A DNA stretch of 64,000 nucleotides, taken from assembly GCA_013180625.2 (NCBI GenBank), contig SNVD02013877.1, forward strand, positions 1 to 64,000. The letters are read 5' to 3'. Below, piece after piece: positions 45,346-56,662 of this stretch. The notes beneath the pieces were generated by a model, which did not search any database, was not told the DNA's origin, and worked only from the letters and a program-made list of their open reading frames with translations. The position numbers and the translations under genes are program-made. The number at the start of each line of letters is the position of its first letter. Within the stretch, counting starts at the first letter, position 1. The DNA is from Boswellia sacra (lineage: Eukaryota > Streptophyta > Magnoliopsida > Sapindales > Burseraceae).

Positions 45346-45655
45346 AAGGTTGCGAAGGCAGAGCCAAGGGTTAGGACAGTGAGTGGTTACTTGTATGATT
45401 ATATACATGTCTAGGAAAGTTTTGTCAAAAAGACGATAAAAGTCTAAGGAGACTGGGTTTTAAGTGGGACCGCTTGTGACCCCTCCAGTGTTTCCTGGAA
45501 GCTTTCCTGGTGTATATTAAATCGTACCGGCACTTACTACTATTCTTGGTTACTGTTTAGCAGTGGTGTACGTATACTGATACTGTTACTGTTCACGTAT
45601 ACGATACTATTCAAGAGTACTGTTCACACATACGGTACTGTTCACTGCAAGACAA

Positions 45656-48600
45656 ATGGCAGCCAAATTCAAGATAGAGAAGTTCGATGGAAACAACTTT
45701 GGGCTATGGAAAATAAAAATAAAGGCTATTTTGAGAAAAGAAAATTGCCTTGAAGCAATTGATGGAAGACCAGAAAATATGCAAGACGAAAAGAAATGGG
45801 AGAAGATAGATGGTGATGCGATGGCAAGTCTACATCTAGCAGTTGCAGATGAAGTGCTGTCAAGTATTCAAGAATTAAACTCTGCAAAGGAGATTTGGGA
45901 TACTTTGACAAGCTTGTATGAAGCCAAATCTCTACACAACAAAATTTTCTTGAAAAGGAAGCTGTACACTCTTCGTATGTCAGAAACCACTCCGGTGACT
46001 GAACATATCAACACTTTGAAGACGTTATTCTCTCAGCTCTCAACCATGGAGCATAACATAGAAGAGAAGGAACGTGCTGAGCTTCTACTTCAGAGTCTAC
46101 CTGATTCATATGATAATCTCATCCTCAACTTGGCAAATGGTTCAATGAAGTCATCTCTAATCTTTAATGATGTTGCGGCTGCTGTCTTAGAAGAAGAAAG
46201 CAGACGTAAAAACAAGGAAGACAGAATAATGACTTCTCAACATGCAGAGGCTTTATCCGCCAACAGAGGGAGATCAAGGGAACGTGGTTCCAGTGGGAGT
46301 CACAATCAGAACAGGGGAAAGTCTAAAGGAAGGAAGTTTATTAAATGCTACCATTGTGGAAAGCAAGGGCACGTGAAAAACGAGTGTTGGCATCTTAAGA
46401 AGAATGGAGAGGGAAACAGCAAAGGAAAAGAATCTGAGTCGTCAGGATCTCAGGGTTGTGTAGCAAGTACTTCAGGGAATGGCGAAATCTTGTGCAGCGA
46501 GGCAACAACAGTTGTGGAAGGCAGAAAAAGGTTTGCTGATATATGGTTAATTGATTCAGCAGCAACATGGCATATGACTTCTAGAAGAGATTGGTTCTAT
46601 CAATATAAGCCTATCTCAGAAGGGTCTGTGTACATGGGTGATGATCATGCCTTAAAAATCACTGGTATTGGAACTGTCAAAATAAAAATGTTTGATGGTA
46701 CGATTCGCACTATCCAAGATGTACGACATGTGACTGGCTTGAAGAAAAATTTGCTATCGATGGGACAGTTGGATGACCTCGGATGTGAGTTCCATACGAA
46801 AAATGGGACTATGAAGGTTGTCAGAGGCGCACTTGTGGTGATGAAGGCAGAAAAGATTACTGCTAACCTATACATGCTCCATGGAGAAACGGTTCAGGAG
46901 GCAGAAACAGCAGTTGCTAGTTCTGGAGAAGAATTGTCTATGATATGGCATCAAAGACTTGGCCATATGTCCGAAAAGGGTTTGAAGATTCTCTCTGATC
47001 GAAAACTGCTTCCTGGAATCAAAACTGTAAGTTTACCATTCTGTGAGCATTGTGTTATTAGCAAGCAGAGTAGACTAAGTTTTAGCAGATCTATTGCTAG
47101 GAGTAAAAACGTTCTAGACTTGATTCATTCTGATGTTTGGGAATCACCGGTTACGTCCCTAGGAGGAGCAAACTACTTTGTATTGTTTGTGGATGATTAT
47201 TCTAGGAGATGTTGGGTATATGTCATCAAGAAAAAGTCAGATGTATTTCCTGTATTCAAAGCCTTCAAAGCACAGGTGGAACTTGAATCCGGAAAAAGGA
47301 TCAAGTGTTTGAGGACAGATAATGGGAGAGAATTCTGCAACAAGGAATTTGATGCTTTTTGCAGTAAAGAAGGTGTGAAACGACAGAAGACAGTTGCTTA
47401 CACACCACAACAAAATGGAGTGGCAGAGCGGACGAATAGAACTCTCGCAGAAAGAATGAGAGCATTACTAAGGACTGCGGGTCTACCCAAGACATTTTGG
47501 GCAGAAGCAACCACTACAGCCTGTTACTTGATAAATAGGTCTCCATCAACAGCTATTGAGATGAAGACACCTATGGAGATGTGGACTGGTAAGCCAACTG
47601 ATTATTCCTCCCTTCATATTTTCGGATGTCCTGCTTATGTGATGTATCATCACCAAGAAAGAACGAAGCTGGATCCAAAATCCAGGAAATGTATCTTCTT
47701 GGGATATGCTGATGGAGTAAAGGGGTATCGCTTATGGGATCCTACTGCCCATAAGATTGTCATCAGCAGGGATGTTGTCTTTATAGAAGACATGTTTAAA
47801 TGTGAAGAAAGTGATAGCACGAAGAAAAATGTTGAGACTGTATCAATACAGGAAGAAACAGTTTCTTCTGAAGCAATACCAGAACACGATGATCAAGAAC
47901 CAGTCGAGTCTGAAGCACCTGAAGTCCGTCGATCAACTCGAGAAAGAAGGGAACCTTCTTGGCACTCAGAATATGTGATGGCGAGCAATGTTGCATACTG
48001 TCTCCTAACAGAAGATGGGGAGCCTTCCACCTTTCAGGAGGCTATAAAAAGTTCTGATGCATCTCTATGGATGACAGCAATGCATGAAGAGATGGAAGCT
48101 TTAGACAAAAACAAGACATGGGATCTTGTGCCACTACCACATGGAAGAAAAGCCATCGGAAACAAATGGGTCTACAAGATCAAACGTGATGGGAATGATC
48201 AAGTGGAGCGGTATCGTGCTAGACTGGTGGTCAAAGGATATGCTCAGAAAGAAGGAGTTGATTTCAATGAGATATTCTCTCCTGTGGTAAGACTTACAAC
48301 AATTCGAGCAGTTTTGGCTATGTGTGCTACTTTTGACTTACACTTAGAGCAGTTAGATGTAAAAACTGCGTTTCTTCATGGAGAACTTGAAGAAGAAATT
48401 TATATGCTCCAACCGGAAGGTTTTGTTAAAGAAGGAAAAGAAAACTTGGTTTGCAGGTTGACCAAATCTCTGTACGGCTTAAAACAGGCGCCAAGGTGTT
48501 GGTACAAGAGATTTGATTCATTCATCATCAGCCTTGGGTACAACAGACTCAGTTCAGATCATTGTACTTATTACAAGAGGTTTGAGGAAGACTTTATCAT

Positions 48601-49204
48601 TTTGCTGTTGTACGTGGACGATATGTTGGTAACAGGCACTAACAAAGATCAGGTCCAAGAATTAAAGGCACAATTGGCTAGGGGATTTGAAATGAAGGAT
48701 TTAGGACCGGCAAACAAGATTCTAGGGATGCAAATTCACCGAGACAGAAAAAACAGGAAGATTTGGCTATCTCAAAAGAACTACTTGAAGAAAATCTTGC
48801 GTCGCTTCAACATGCAAGATTGTAAGCCAATTTCTACCCCATTTCCTGTTAATCATAAATTATCCTCAAGTATGAGTCCTAGCAATGAAGCGGAGAGGAT
48901 GGAAATGTCTCGAGTACCGTATGCATCAGCAGTAGGGAGCCTAATGTATGCTATGATTTGTACAAGACCAGACATTGCACAAGCAGTGGGAGCGGTCAGT
49001 AGATTCATGGCTAATCCGGGAGAGAGCATTGGAATTATGTTAAGAGGATCCTTAGATACATCAAAGGAACCTCTGATGCTGCACTATGCTATGGAGGATC
49101 AGAGTTCATTGTCAGGGGCTATGTTGATTCAGATTTTGCTGGAGATATTGACAAAAGGAAGTCTACTACAGGCTATGTGTTTACACTTGCAGGAGGTGCT
49201 GTGA
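45656..49204 (+). CDS. copia Gag-Pol polyprotein (Tnt1-like), C-terminus frameshifted
   Basis: 1182 codons from an ATG about 310 bp past the primer site. Domains: Gag (FKIEKFDGNNFGLWKIKIKA at the start), CCHC knuckle near residue 225 (CYHCGKQGHVKNEC), protease near 300 (WLIDSAATWHMT), GAG-pre-integrase (IWHQRLGHMSEKGLK, CEHCVISKQSRLSF), integrase core with the catalytic triad in IHSDVW, RTDNGREF and NGVAERTNRTLAERM, RT from about 830 (KGYAQKEGVDFNEIFSPVV) with LLYVDDMLVTG near 990. At about 49024 one base is gained or lost, so the last about 60 residues are out of frame and RNase H is read from another frame at 49177. Otherwise intact. Replicates by reverse transcription in cytoplasmic particles. 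Confidence 0.93.
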   Translation: MAAKFKIEKFDGNNFGLWKIKIKAILRKENCLEAIDGRPENMQDEKKWEKIDGDAMASLHLAVADEVLSSIQELNSAKEIWDTLTSLYEAKSLHNKIFLKRKLYTLRMSETTPVTEHINTLKTLFSQLSTMEHNIEEKERAELLLQSLPDSYDNLILNLANGSMKSSLIFNDVAAAVLEEESRRKNKEDRIMTSQHAEALSANRGRSRERGSSGSHNQNRGKSKGRKFIKCYHCGKQGHVKNECWHLKKNGEGNSKGKESESSGSQGCVASTSGNGEILCSEATTVVEGRKRFADIWLIDSAATWHMTSRRDWFYQYKPISEGSVYMGDDHALKITGIGTVKIKMFDGTIRTIQDVRHVTGLKKNLLSMGQLDDLGCEFHTKNGTMKVVRGALVVMKAEKITANLYMLHGETVQEAETAVASSGEELSMIWHQRLGHMSEKGLKILSDRKLLPGIKTVSLPFCEHCVISKQSRLSFSRSIARSKNVLDLIHSDVWESPVTSLGGANYFVLFVDDYSRRCWVYVIKKKSDVFPVFKAFKAQVELESGKRIKCLRTDNGREFCNKEFDAFCSKEGVKRQKTVAYTPQQNGVAERTNRTLAERMRALLRTAGLPKTFWAEATTTACYLINRSPSTAIEMKTPMEMWTGKPTDYSSLHIFGCPAYVMYHHQERTKLDPKSRKCIFLGYADGVKGYRLWDPTAHKIVISRDVVFIEDMFKCEESDSTKKNVETVSIQEETVSSEAIPEHDDQEPVESEAPEVRRSTRERREPSWHSEYVMASNVAYCLLTEDGEPSTFQEAIKSSDASLWMTAMHEEMEALDKNKTWDLVPLPHGRKAIGNKWVYKIKRDGNDQVERYRARLVVKGYAQKEGVDFNEIFSPVVRLTTIRAVLAMCATFDLHLEQLDVKTAFLHGELEEEIYMLQPEGFVKEGKENLVCRLTKSLYGLKQAPRCWYKRFDSFIISLGYNRLSSDHCTYYKRFEEDFIILLLYVDDMLVTGTNKDQVQELKAQLARGFEMKDLGPANKILGMQIHRDRKNRKIWLSQKNYLKKILRRFNMQDCKPISTPFPVNHKLSSSMSPSNEAERMEMSRVPYASAVGSLMYAMICTRPDIAQAVGAVSRFMANPGESIGIMLRGSLDTSKEPLMLHYAMEDQSSLSGAMLIQILLEILTKGSLLQAMCLHLQEVL

Positions 49205-49575
49205 GCTGGGTATCCAAACTTCAAACTGTTGTGGCTCTATCTACAACAGAAGCAGAGTATATGGCAGCTACACAAGCTTGCAAGGAAGCTGTTTGGATCA
49301 AAAGGTTATTGGAGGAACTCGGGCACAAACAAGAGAAGATTTCTTTATTTTGTGACAGTCAGAGTGCCTTGCATATTGCAAGGAATCCAGCCTTTCATTC
49401 AAGAACGAAGCACATAGGAGTTCAATATCATTATGTACGAGAAGTAGTAGAAGACGGAATAGTGGATATGCAGAAAATCCACACGAAGGACAACATAGCA
49501 GATGCATTAACCAAACCAATCAATGCTGACAAGTTCATCTGGTGTAGGACGTCTTGTGGCCTGTTAGAGACGTGA
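49177..49575 (+). CDS. copia RNase H domain, separated from Gag-Pol by a frameshift
   Basis: The frame overlaps the end of the main frame. GAVSWVSKLQTVVALSTTEA, then LFCDSQSALHIARNPAFHSR and TKHIGVQYHYVREVVEDGIV, then the normal C-terminus ending at 49575. RNase H removes the RNA strand during reverse transcription. Without frameshift repair or read-through this copy makes no RT-RNase H fusion, though it could be complemented in trans. Confidence 0.92.
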   Translation: MFTLAGGAVSWVSKLQTVVALSTTEAEYMAATQACKEAVWIKRLLEELGHKQEKISLFCDSQSALHIARNPAFHSRTKHIGVQYHYVREVVEDGIVDMQKIHTKDNIADALTKPINADKFIWCRTSCGLLET

Positions 49576-49627
49576 GCAGCATGTATAGAGACAAGACTGA
49601 AAGGAAAAATGCCTTCAAGTGGGAGAA

Positions 49628-50074
49628 TGTGAGTGGGTGAAGGCATTTTGCCTTTCACCCAATCCCACATCGGTGGGAAACCAAATCCAAGGGGGAGGCT
49701 AAGGCTATATAATAAAGCCTTCCTCCTCCCCTTAAAATTGTACCAAGCTTATATATTAAGCTTTTCTCTTCTTTCTCCCTTGTAATCTCCTCCATTCTAA
49801 TTGTGAGAGAGATTGTAATATTTTTCTTCATAGTGAAATATTTTCGGTCTTGTCCCGTGGAGGTTTCCCTCAAATTGAGGGTTTTACCACGTTAAATATT
49901 TGTGTCTTTATTTCTTGATTGCCTTTAATTTATTTATTTACTGTGGAAGGCTGAGCCGCCCAAGTTGCCTATTTTATTGTGGAGGGCAGTGCCACCCAAA
50001 TTGTTATTTCTAACATAACAATTTGTTTCTTGTCTTTTATTTGAGCTGCGGTGGGAGTGTTCAATCTCCTAACA
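49628..50074 (+). repeat. 3' LTR of the Tork-type element
   Basis: 447 bp, the same ends as the 5' LTR, with three substitutions and two single-base deletions in homopolymer runs. Directly followed by the TACTG duplication. Confidence 0.96.
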
Positions 50075-51064
50075 TACTGTTTACACCATCGAGCCCCTTG
50101 AAAAATTCTCCAACACAAACGATACTACACATACATGGCTTGTCCAAATATTCCTAGAGTCGAACTCTAGCAAAGTCCGAATTGAGGATCGGCTTAGTGG
50201 TTGTCGTTACAAAAACTTGTCAAAAGTTGAGTTACCGAAGTCTTTGAACTTTCTGGATTATCGGGTGAAGGAAATAGCTAAAGCTTACAAACTTGAATTA
50301 GCTACTAACCATAAAGGTAAAGTTGTAGAAAAAGTCCCTCGTGATGAGTTGCACTCGGTCATTTCTAGTCATCTACCTAAAATTGTTGTTTCTCCTCCAT
50401 TTCTAGATAGGTTTTCAATTTTGGTGATACATCATGAAACAAAGAAACTAGTTGCGTGGGAAAATGTAGACAAGAAGTGGACTAACATAGAAACTGCCTT
50501 CGAGAATTTTGAAGATATTGTTTATTATAATAAAAAATTCTATGCTGTGTGCAGCGAAGTTCTAACGGTAGGTGTGGATTCTATATCTTTGGGCCTCACC
50601 AATGTTGCGGAGCTCCCAGAAAGTTGGTGTTCTCGGGTACACCACTTAGTAAAGTCAATTGTGGATTTGTTAATTATGGAACAAAATTGGATGTTTTTGA
50701 GCTTGACAAAGGGAAACATGAGTGAGTTCCAATGACTGATGAATTGGAGGATAGAGCATTGTTCGTGGGTGATCATTGTTCATTTTCTCTTTCAGCTAAA
50801 GAGTTTTTTGAATGTAAAGGAAATTGTGTATATTTCCCTGATGGTGTCATTAGATATCATAATGATAACCCTGGATTGCATGCTAGGATTTGTCACTTGA
50901 AGGAGGGAACTACGCAACAGCTGTCGGATTCTCCAAGTTACTCTACGATTTTATGGCCTCCACTGACTTGGCTGAGCTCATTCCTCCCCTCTGTTCTCAT
51001 GGTCTTCCGTTCTTATCGTATTCCTTATCACAGAATGCAAATGTTTCTAGTTCTAGTTGATTGA
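50075..51064 (+). pseudogene. F-box/DUF295 copy 7, DUF295 part
   Basis: Resumes the frame cut at 44883: YTIEPLEKFSNTNDTTHTWL, then LNFLDYRVKEIAKAYKLELA, KLVAWENVDKKWTNIETAFE, YYNKKFYAVCSEVLTVGVD. A frameshift near 50680 moves the reading to MTDELEDRALFVGDHCSFSL, ECKGNCVYFPDGVIRYHNDN and SYSTILWPPLTWL, ending with an extended tail at 51064. Same family and strand as the intact gene at 42190. Confidence 0.88.
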
Positions 51065-54000
51065 ATCAGCGAAAGTGTAACTTGGACTTTAGAGTTACGA
51101 ATTCCTTCATTTTAGTGGTTTCATTTTTTTTATATATATAAAATGTTCTTAAAGCAGCTCCATTATAAATATTATGATTAAAAGATTGTATATATTGTTA
51201 CTTTATTACATTTTGCAAATTAAAAGAAAATACCAATCTCTGAAATAATATCAATTTGAAATATATGGTATGAGATTCAACCAGGGTCAGGTCCCTTATT
51301 TATAAATTTGAATTTTCTTTTTAATGTCCGAGTGCTTATAGAGATTTAATTCGTATATTCCTCGGTGATGTTTAAGAAAAATTTGCTATGGCATTCAGCA
51401 GCTGTGATAACGCACAAAATATTTTGTAAAGATTTATAAATTTCACATCATGAGATATATTTTATATATTTTTTAAAATTGACATAATTTTTCCTTGGTC
51501 ATGGTCAAGGCGAGAAAGACTAGACAAGAATTGTTGATTTTCTTGTTGGATTTGTTATCCAAATTTGGCATTTTAGGGGTAAATTTATATATAGAGGAAG
51601 CATATTTATTTGAAGAATTCCTAACTTCGTTTATGCATATCATGTTTTTAAACATAAGTGAAGATAGGGATAGAAAAACTAGCTATAGCGAGTTGAATCT
51701 TTGATGATGAAGATGATGGCTATCTGGTTTTTACCTCTCCTTTGTAAGCAATTCTCTCCAAGTCCGAATCACCAAAGATCTACCTTTTGCTCACAGTTTT
51801 TGTCTCAGTCCGAATCCCCCCTCTCTTCCATGAACTTCCCCTCTTTTTTTTCTCTCTTTCCTAGCCGACCCCCCAAAGAACAACATACTCATTGTCTCTC
51901 CTAGAGATTCTCTTAGCATGATCATTTTGTCCCCTCAAAAGTCAATCCACTCAGCTTGGCAGAAATGCTCCACCAAAAGTGCAAATGGGATGTTTTAAAA
52001 TTCCTATCCAACTCATTCTCCTCCACAAGCCTTCCGAAATTACCCTTCCACATGAAATATATTATTGTAGAATTTTGCCTTCATTTAATCAGATTTACAA
52101 TCCTGAAATTCCTTTAGTGACAACTCAAACAAACTTAGACAAAATTCGTCAATTAAACACAAAAATGGAAACATAAAACTCAAGATAAAAGATGAAAATA
52201 ATGTATAAAAATTAGGCTTATCACCATTCCATACTAAAGTTCACAAACACACAACTACATTTACATTTCCAACCATACTTATTTATGGCATTTCTAATTA
52301 CATGCATCCATATTATACATAATTATAAGGAAACCAGCGCACTATAACTCAACATAAAATCTCTTGCCCCCTCAAACATGGTATAGCTACTTACCTGGTT
52401 ATTTTACACCTAGGTCTGGATTTCACCTAAAAAAATCATTGAACCTCTTAAGGGTTAGCAACACTTTAACCAACCAATAACATCAGTTACTATTTAATAT
52501 CACACACACACACACATTGGTTGGATAATTATATTATGAGGGTACCTATCCCAATCATCCCCAAATTTCATAGGATTCACAGAAATAAATGTATCATATC
52601 TCATAAATTTTATTGGATTAAAAGGAGGCCATATACCTCTTAAAATCTATTAATTTTGACCATACATAATTTTTGTCTACAGGTTCTTCAACTGAGCAGT
52701 AGTATTTTGAAGAATTTTATAAAATCCAACATTTATCAAATATTTACCAAACTTTCCAGTCTAGAACCAGACGCATAAAAAAGTCATTTTACCAAAAATT
52801 ACAATTTGCTAATGAGTTTAAGTTAGTCAAAAGCAATTTAGTATCCTTGCTCTGTTCTGGAAGTTAAAATTTTCAGTTTCACAACTAAATTTTGAAAAAT
52901 CATATAAATTCATGCAAAACTCTAAAAATCCTGAAAATTTCTAGTTCAATAGGGAACACAACAAGATTTTGCATACCAGAAACTAGAATTTCTCATGAAC
53001 CTCAAAACAACCCCGTTTCCTATAGTCTGTTTCAAAACAGGGGAGACGCAAATTCGGTTTAGCAACTTCGAAAATTCACCGTACTTCACTCATTTTGAAT
53101 TTTTGAGTGATTCAAAATTCCGTAAACCCCTAACATGTCTAGTTTTACATATAAAAATTTCAAAACTGAATGACAATCCTAGAATTTGTGAGAAATTTCG
53201 TACTCATCACTGCTCAGGAAATGAACTATGCAGAATTTAAACTCTAACTCTACTTCTAGCTTCCTATCCACACCCAATCTCCTTAATTCTTCCATACTTC
53301 ATCACAAACCACATTTTCTAGCACCTTTCATTTAATATATGGTGTACAAATGCCATAAATCGTTGCCTAACTTTCAATTTTATAATTATATGCCATGGTT
53401 ATGGGCTAGAAGTAGAAAAAAGAGTAAAGTCTACCTTTCTTTCTTCTAAAGCCTCCAATTTCACCTTCAATAGCCTGGAAAACTAGAGAGGATGAGAGTG
53501 TGCTGGAGGGTTTCGAGCATAAGCCAAAATAAAAGTCTCTAGAAATCTCTCCAACCCTCTCCTTTTATACTTATCCAAATAAGCAAAATTTTTTATTAAA
53601 TCCACTAAGTTTCTAAATTTTCTACCTCATCCCTCCAACTTCTATCGTTTTACATATGACTCCAATGCATGCATATATGCAATTAATAATAGTAACACAT
53701 ACATTATGATGCAATAAAGATTAAAAACATTTACAAGTTTTATCACAAATTAGGTCCGATTACTACCATGGTTAGCCAAGAGATTGAAACCCTAAACCGA
53801 TAAGAATGAAGATAACTTGTGGCAAGGTTATATATAATGTCTCAAAGAGATAACTATAGGGTTAATGCAATCCTTATAAGGTTAGAATAATGTTTACTTA
53901 AAACTCTCTTCACAAATTTATTCATAGACAAATTCGCTTATTAAAATTCATTTAAAAAAATTATGATTTGATATGATGGAAGAGTAAATTCTTAAAAAAA

Positions 54001-56209
54001 AAAGATTAAGATAGATAAGGTACAATCACATAATAGGATCCCATTAATTTGTATTAAAACTTTATATGAATAGTTTATGTGAATTTTGAAAATCTATATT
54101 AATTTAAAATTTTGAATAAACCATTATATAATGGTAATAAGAATTTGAATTATTCTAATTTCTCTGAACTAATTTATCTGATGTTTTAGGTGAAAATTTT
54201 CTAAATTGTAATTATTTTTTATATTTTGTAGAAAGTATTAATGATAATGATATGTTATTTTTTATAACATAAAAAAATTATTTTATATTGGGCCCTCCTC
54301 ATTTGAAATATTTGCTTATCATAAATCTTGTGTCATTCTTGTTGCATAAGACTTAAGGGGGGAAATGTATCTTCTAATACATGTTCATGGTCAAATATTG
54401 AAAAACAAAACTAGTATGGATATTTATAAATTAAAAATCTGTTTTTAGCTTGATTATAAATAATTGGATTTGAATTCTTGAAGTTACAGCATATACGATG
54501 CAAAAGTGGTTATTTACATGTGTATTCTTCCATGAAAACATTTATATAATGCTAAAAATATATTTTCAGATTTTTTCTGCATACTATATTTTGATTAAAA
54601 AAAAAAGTTTAGTCTAAAAAGAGACGTCTTTCATAGGGCTTTTAACCTCTAGAATAAAAAGCCATCCAAAGATATAATATCTCATGTGACGGATTCTTTT
54701 TTTTGCAAGGTCTCTTGAATGCTGGAGTGAACCTCTGAACTCTTGCTTGGTGTCCAACTGATTTGCATGATTTAATTTCCTATCTTGACTTCTCTAAATG
54801 ATCCGTTAGGTAAGGAAATTTTTCGATTTTGGAATTACCATCGCCTTTTTAAAGCCTAGTGCTTCTTTTAGATGTCCACAACCTGTTAGGATGTTTTAGA
54901 TAATGACATGATTTCAGATGCCTACAGACCTTGGACAACAATTGCAGTGTACGCATATAATTTATATGTGACCTACCATATGCAATGTCCTAATATGACA
55001 TAAATTTATTGAATAAATAAAATTTTAAAAATATTTTAATATATTTTATGGTAACCATCCAATTACAAGCATTTTTTTTTTGTATGTTAGATTGCATGGT
55101 TAAATTGTATAACTTGTTGCATACCTAATGTTTGATATCTTAATATTAGTGTTGATTCTCAATCTTTAGAGATTTGTTAATTCAATATAGATTCTTTTTT
55201 GGATTCATATTTGTTGGATGAGATTTAATTAGAGGGCACCTAGATAATGTGATAGGTCTTTAAATGCAAGTACAATGTTATTTATTAAAATAGGAAAATC
55301 GCATTATATAATAATACATCTATAAGTTAAAATACTATTTTAGCTCGGTTATAGTTAATTGGGTTAGAAACCTCATGTACGGTAGCAAAAATAGCTATTT
55401 CTTAGGAATTATACCATAGGAATTTTTACATGCGTCACAGCTTGTAAATGTGGGCTTACTGTGACCGTTTGGTCACGATGACTCTAATATTATGTTTAAT
55501 TTCATACTTAACTCTTTAATACACACGACATCAATGGATCAACATAAATAATAATAAAATTATTTAAAAAAAAATGGAAAACAGTAAAGTATACAATATA
55601 TCACATTACAATTTCATTGATTACCAATTTTAACACCGTCTGAAAAACATATATAGTAGTATGTTGCTATAGAGTAGAATGCATTGATCCTCTCTTATTG
55701 AACAAAAACATTTTCCCATTGATCATTTTATGTTTGGCCTACATTGAAATCTTGGGGAACAAAAATCCTACGAATTCCCTGGTGGTAAAATTATATCTCT
55801 CCAAAACTTAAAACAATTGATTTACTCCAAAATCTAACCACCTCCTTACGTACACTTATAGAATAAACTTGAACCTTATCAACATTCATTGCAAATCTGT
55901 TCTAATTGATATGACAAATCTCCAAATCACAATCAAGCTTAAACCCCAAATTCTATGGCCTAAACATAGACACACCTTAACTATATTTTCTGATGATTAA
56001 TCCAAAAATATAGATGTATTTTTAACGTGGCCAAATTAATAGATATATTCAATAAGTCATCTACAAAATATGACGAATGATAAGATGCAACCACATGTAA
56101 AATTGACAAACTCATAATATTTTTATTTCACTATCTCAAATGAAACTGAGAGATTATTGTCACACACAGACACACACTCGCACACACACACAGAGACAAT
56201 ATCATTGAT
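51065..56209. other. 5-kb AT-rich region without a recognised gene
   Basis: Only short weak frames. A CA repeat lies at 52498-52516. 52200-53800 looks like a unit oriented on the minus strand: TATAAAAGG on the minus strand at about 53565, then a leader rich in short conserved-looking strings, resembling a Ty3 (Del/Tekay-like) LTR, but I could not define ends. 53900-56200 is AT-rich with nothing recognisable; a CA-rich repeat is at 56160-56190. Confidence 0.45.
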
Positions 56210-56662
56210 TCATGTCCATCCATACTGTTTTTCCCATGATTGATTATCATTGCCAAAATAGATTCCATCATTTCTAGCGGACCAGAAACAATTCCCAGTA
56301 CTCCGACATTTATTACTTTCTACTCCCGTAAGAAAAACACTGATCAACTTATTGTATGATCCCCATGTAAATATACACCAAAACTCAGTACGCCCGAACA
56401 AATCCTTACCGAATTTAAATCTAAATTCGTTGTTCATCCAAAGCGTATGCACTCCAAGATCATCGTCTTTCGAAAAACAATGAATGATAATTGGTTTCTC
56501 ATTGCTACTGAGGGCATTGATTATGTGAACTTTGTACTACTTAAAGCGAATTTTGTACATAAGATGAAATGCATGTTTGTCATCTGCTACTGCCGGCGCT
56601 TGAGAGATGAGAAATGTAAATGGGATAATGATGAACAAGAAGTAATGCCAAGAGTTAAACAT
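56210..56662 (-). pseudogene. plant self-incompatibility protein S1 homolog, one internal stop
   Basis: Minus strand from ATG at 56662: signal peptide (MFNSWHYFLFIIIPFTFLIS, cut after about residue 26), then the S1 domain: VHIINALSSNEKPIIIHCFS, KDDDLGVHTLWMN, EFRFKFGKDLFGRTEFWCIF, FTWGSYNKLISVFLTGVES, CRSTGNCFWSARNDGIYF. Spacing of KDDDLG, the W/FWC block and the Cys pair is that of the S1 (SPH) family of small secreted proteins, first known as the stylar S-protein of poppy. The frame is 150 codons plus stop, normal length. One TAG at codon 42 (56537-56539), between the signal peptide and the domain, is the only lesion. The final Cys of the family seems absent. Could be a young pseudogene or a sequence error. 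Confidence 0.82.

Larger units (their letters stand above)
44884..50074 (+). mobile_element. young, nearly intact Tork/Tnt1-type Ty1/copia element in F-box copy 7
   Basis: 5191 bp with LTRs of 449 and 447 bp, TG...CA ends, primer site TGGTATCAGAGC one base after the 5' LTR, one gag-pol frame, polypurine tract (about 49617-49627, AAGTGGGAGAA). Perfect 5-bp duplication TACTG (44879-44883 and 50075-50079). LTRs differ by three substitutions and two one-base indels. The only clear coding lesion is a frameshift near 49024. The insertion is on the same strand as the F-box gene. Confidence 0.96.
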
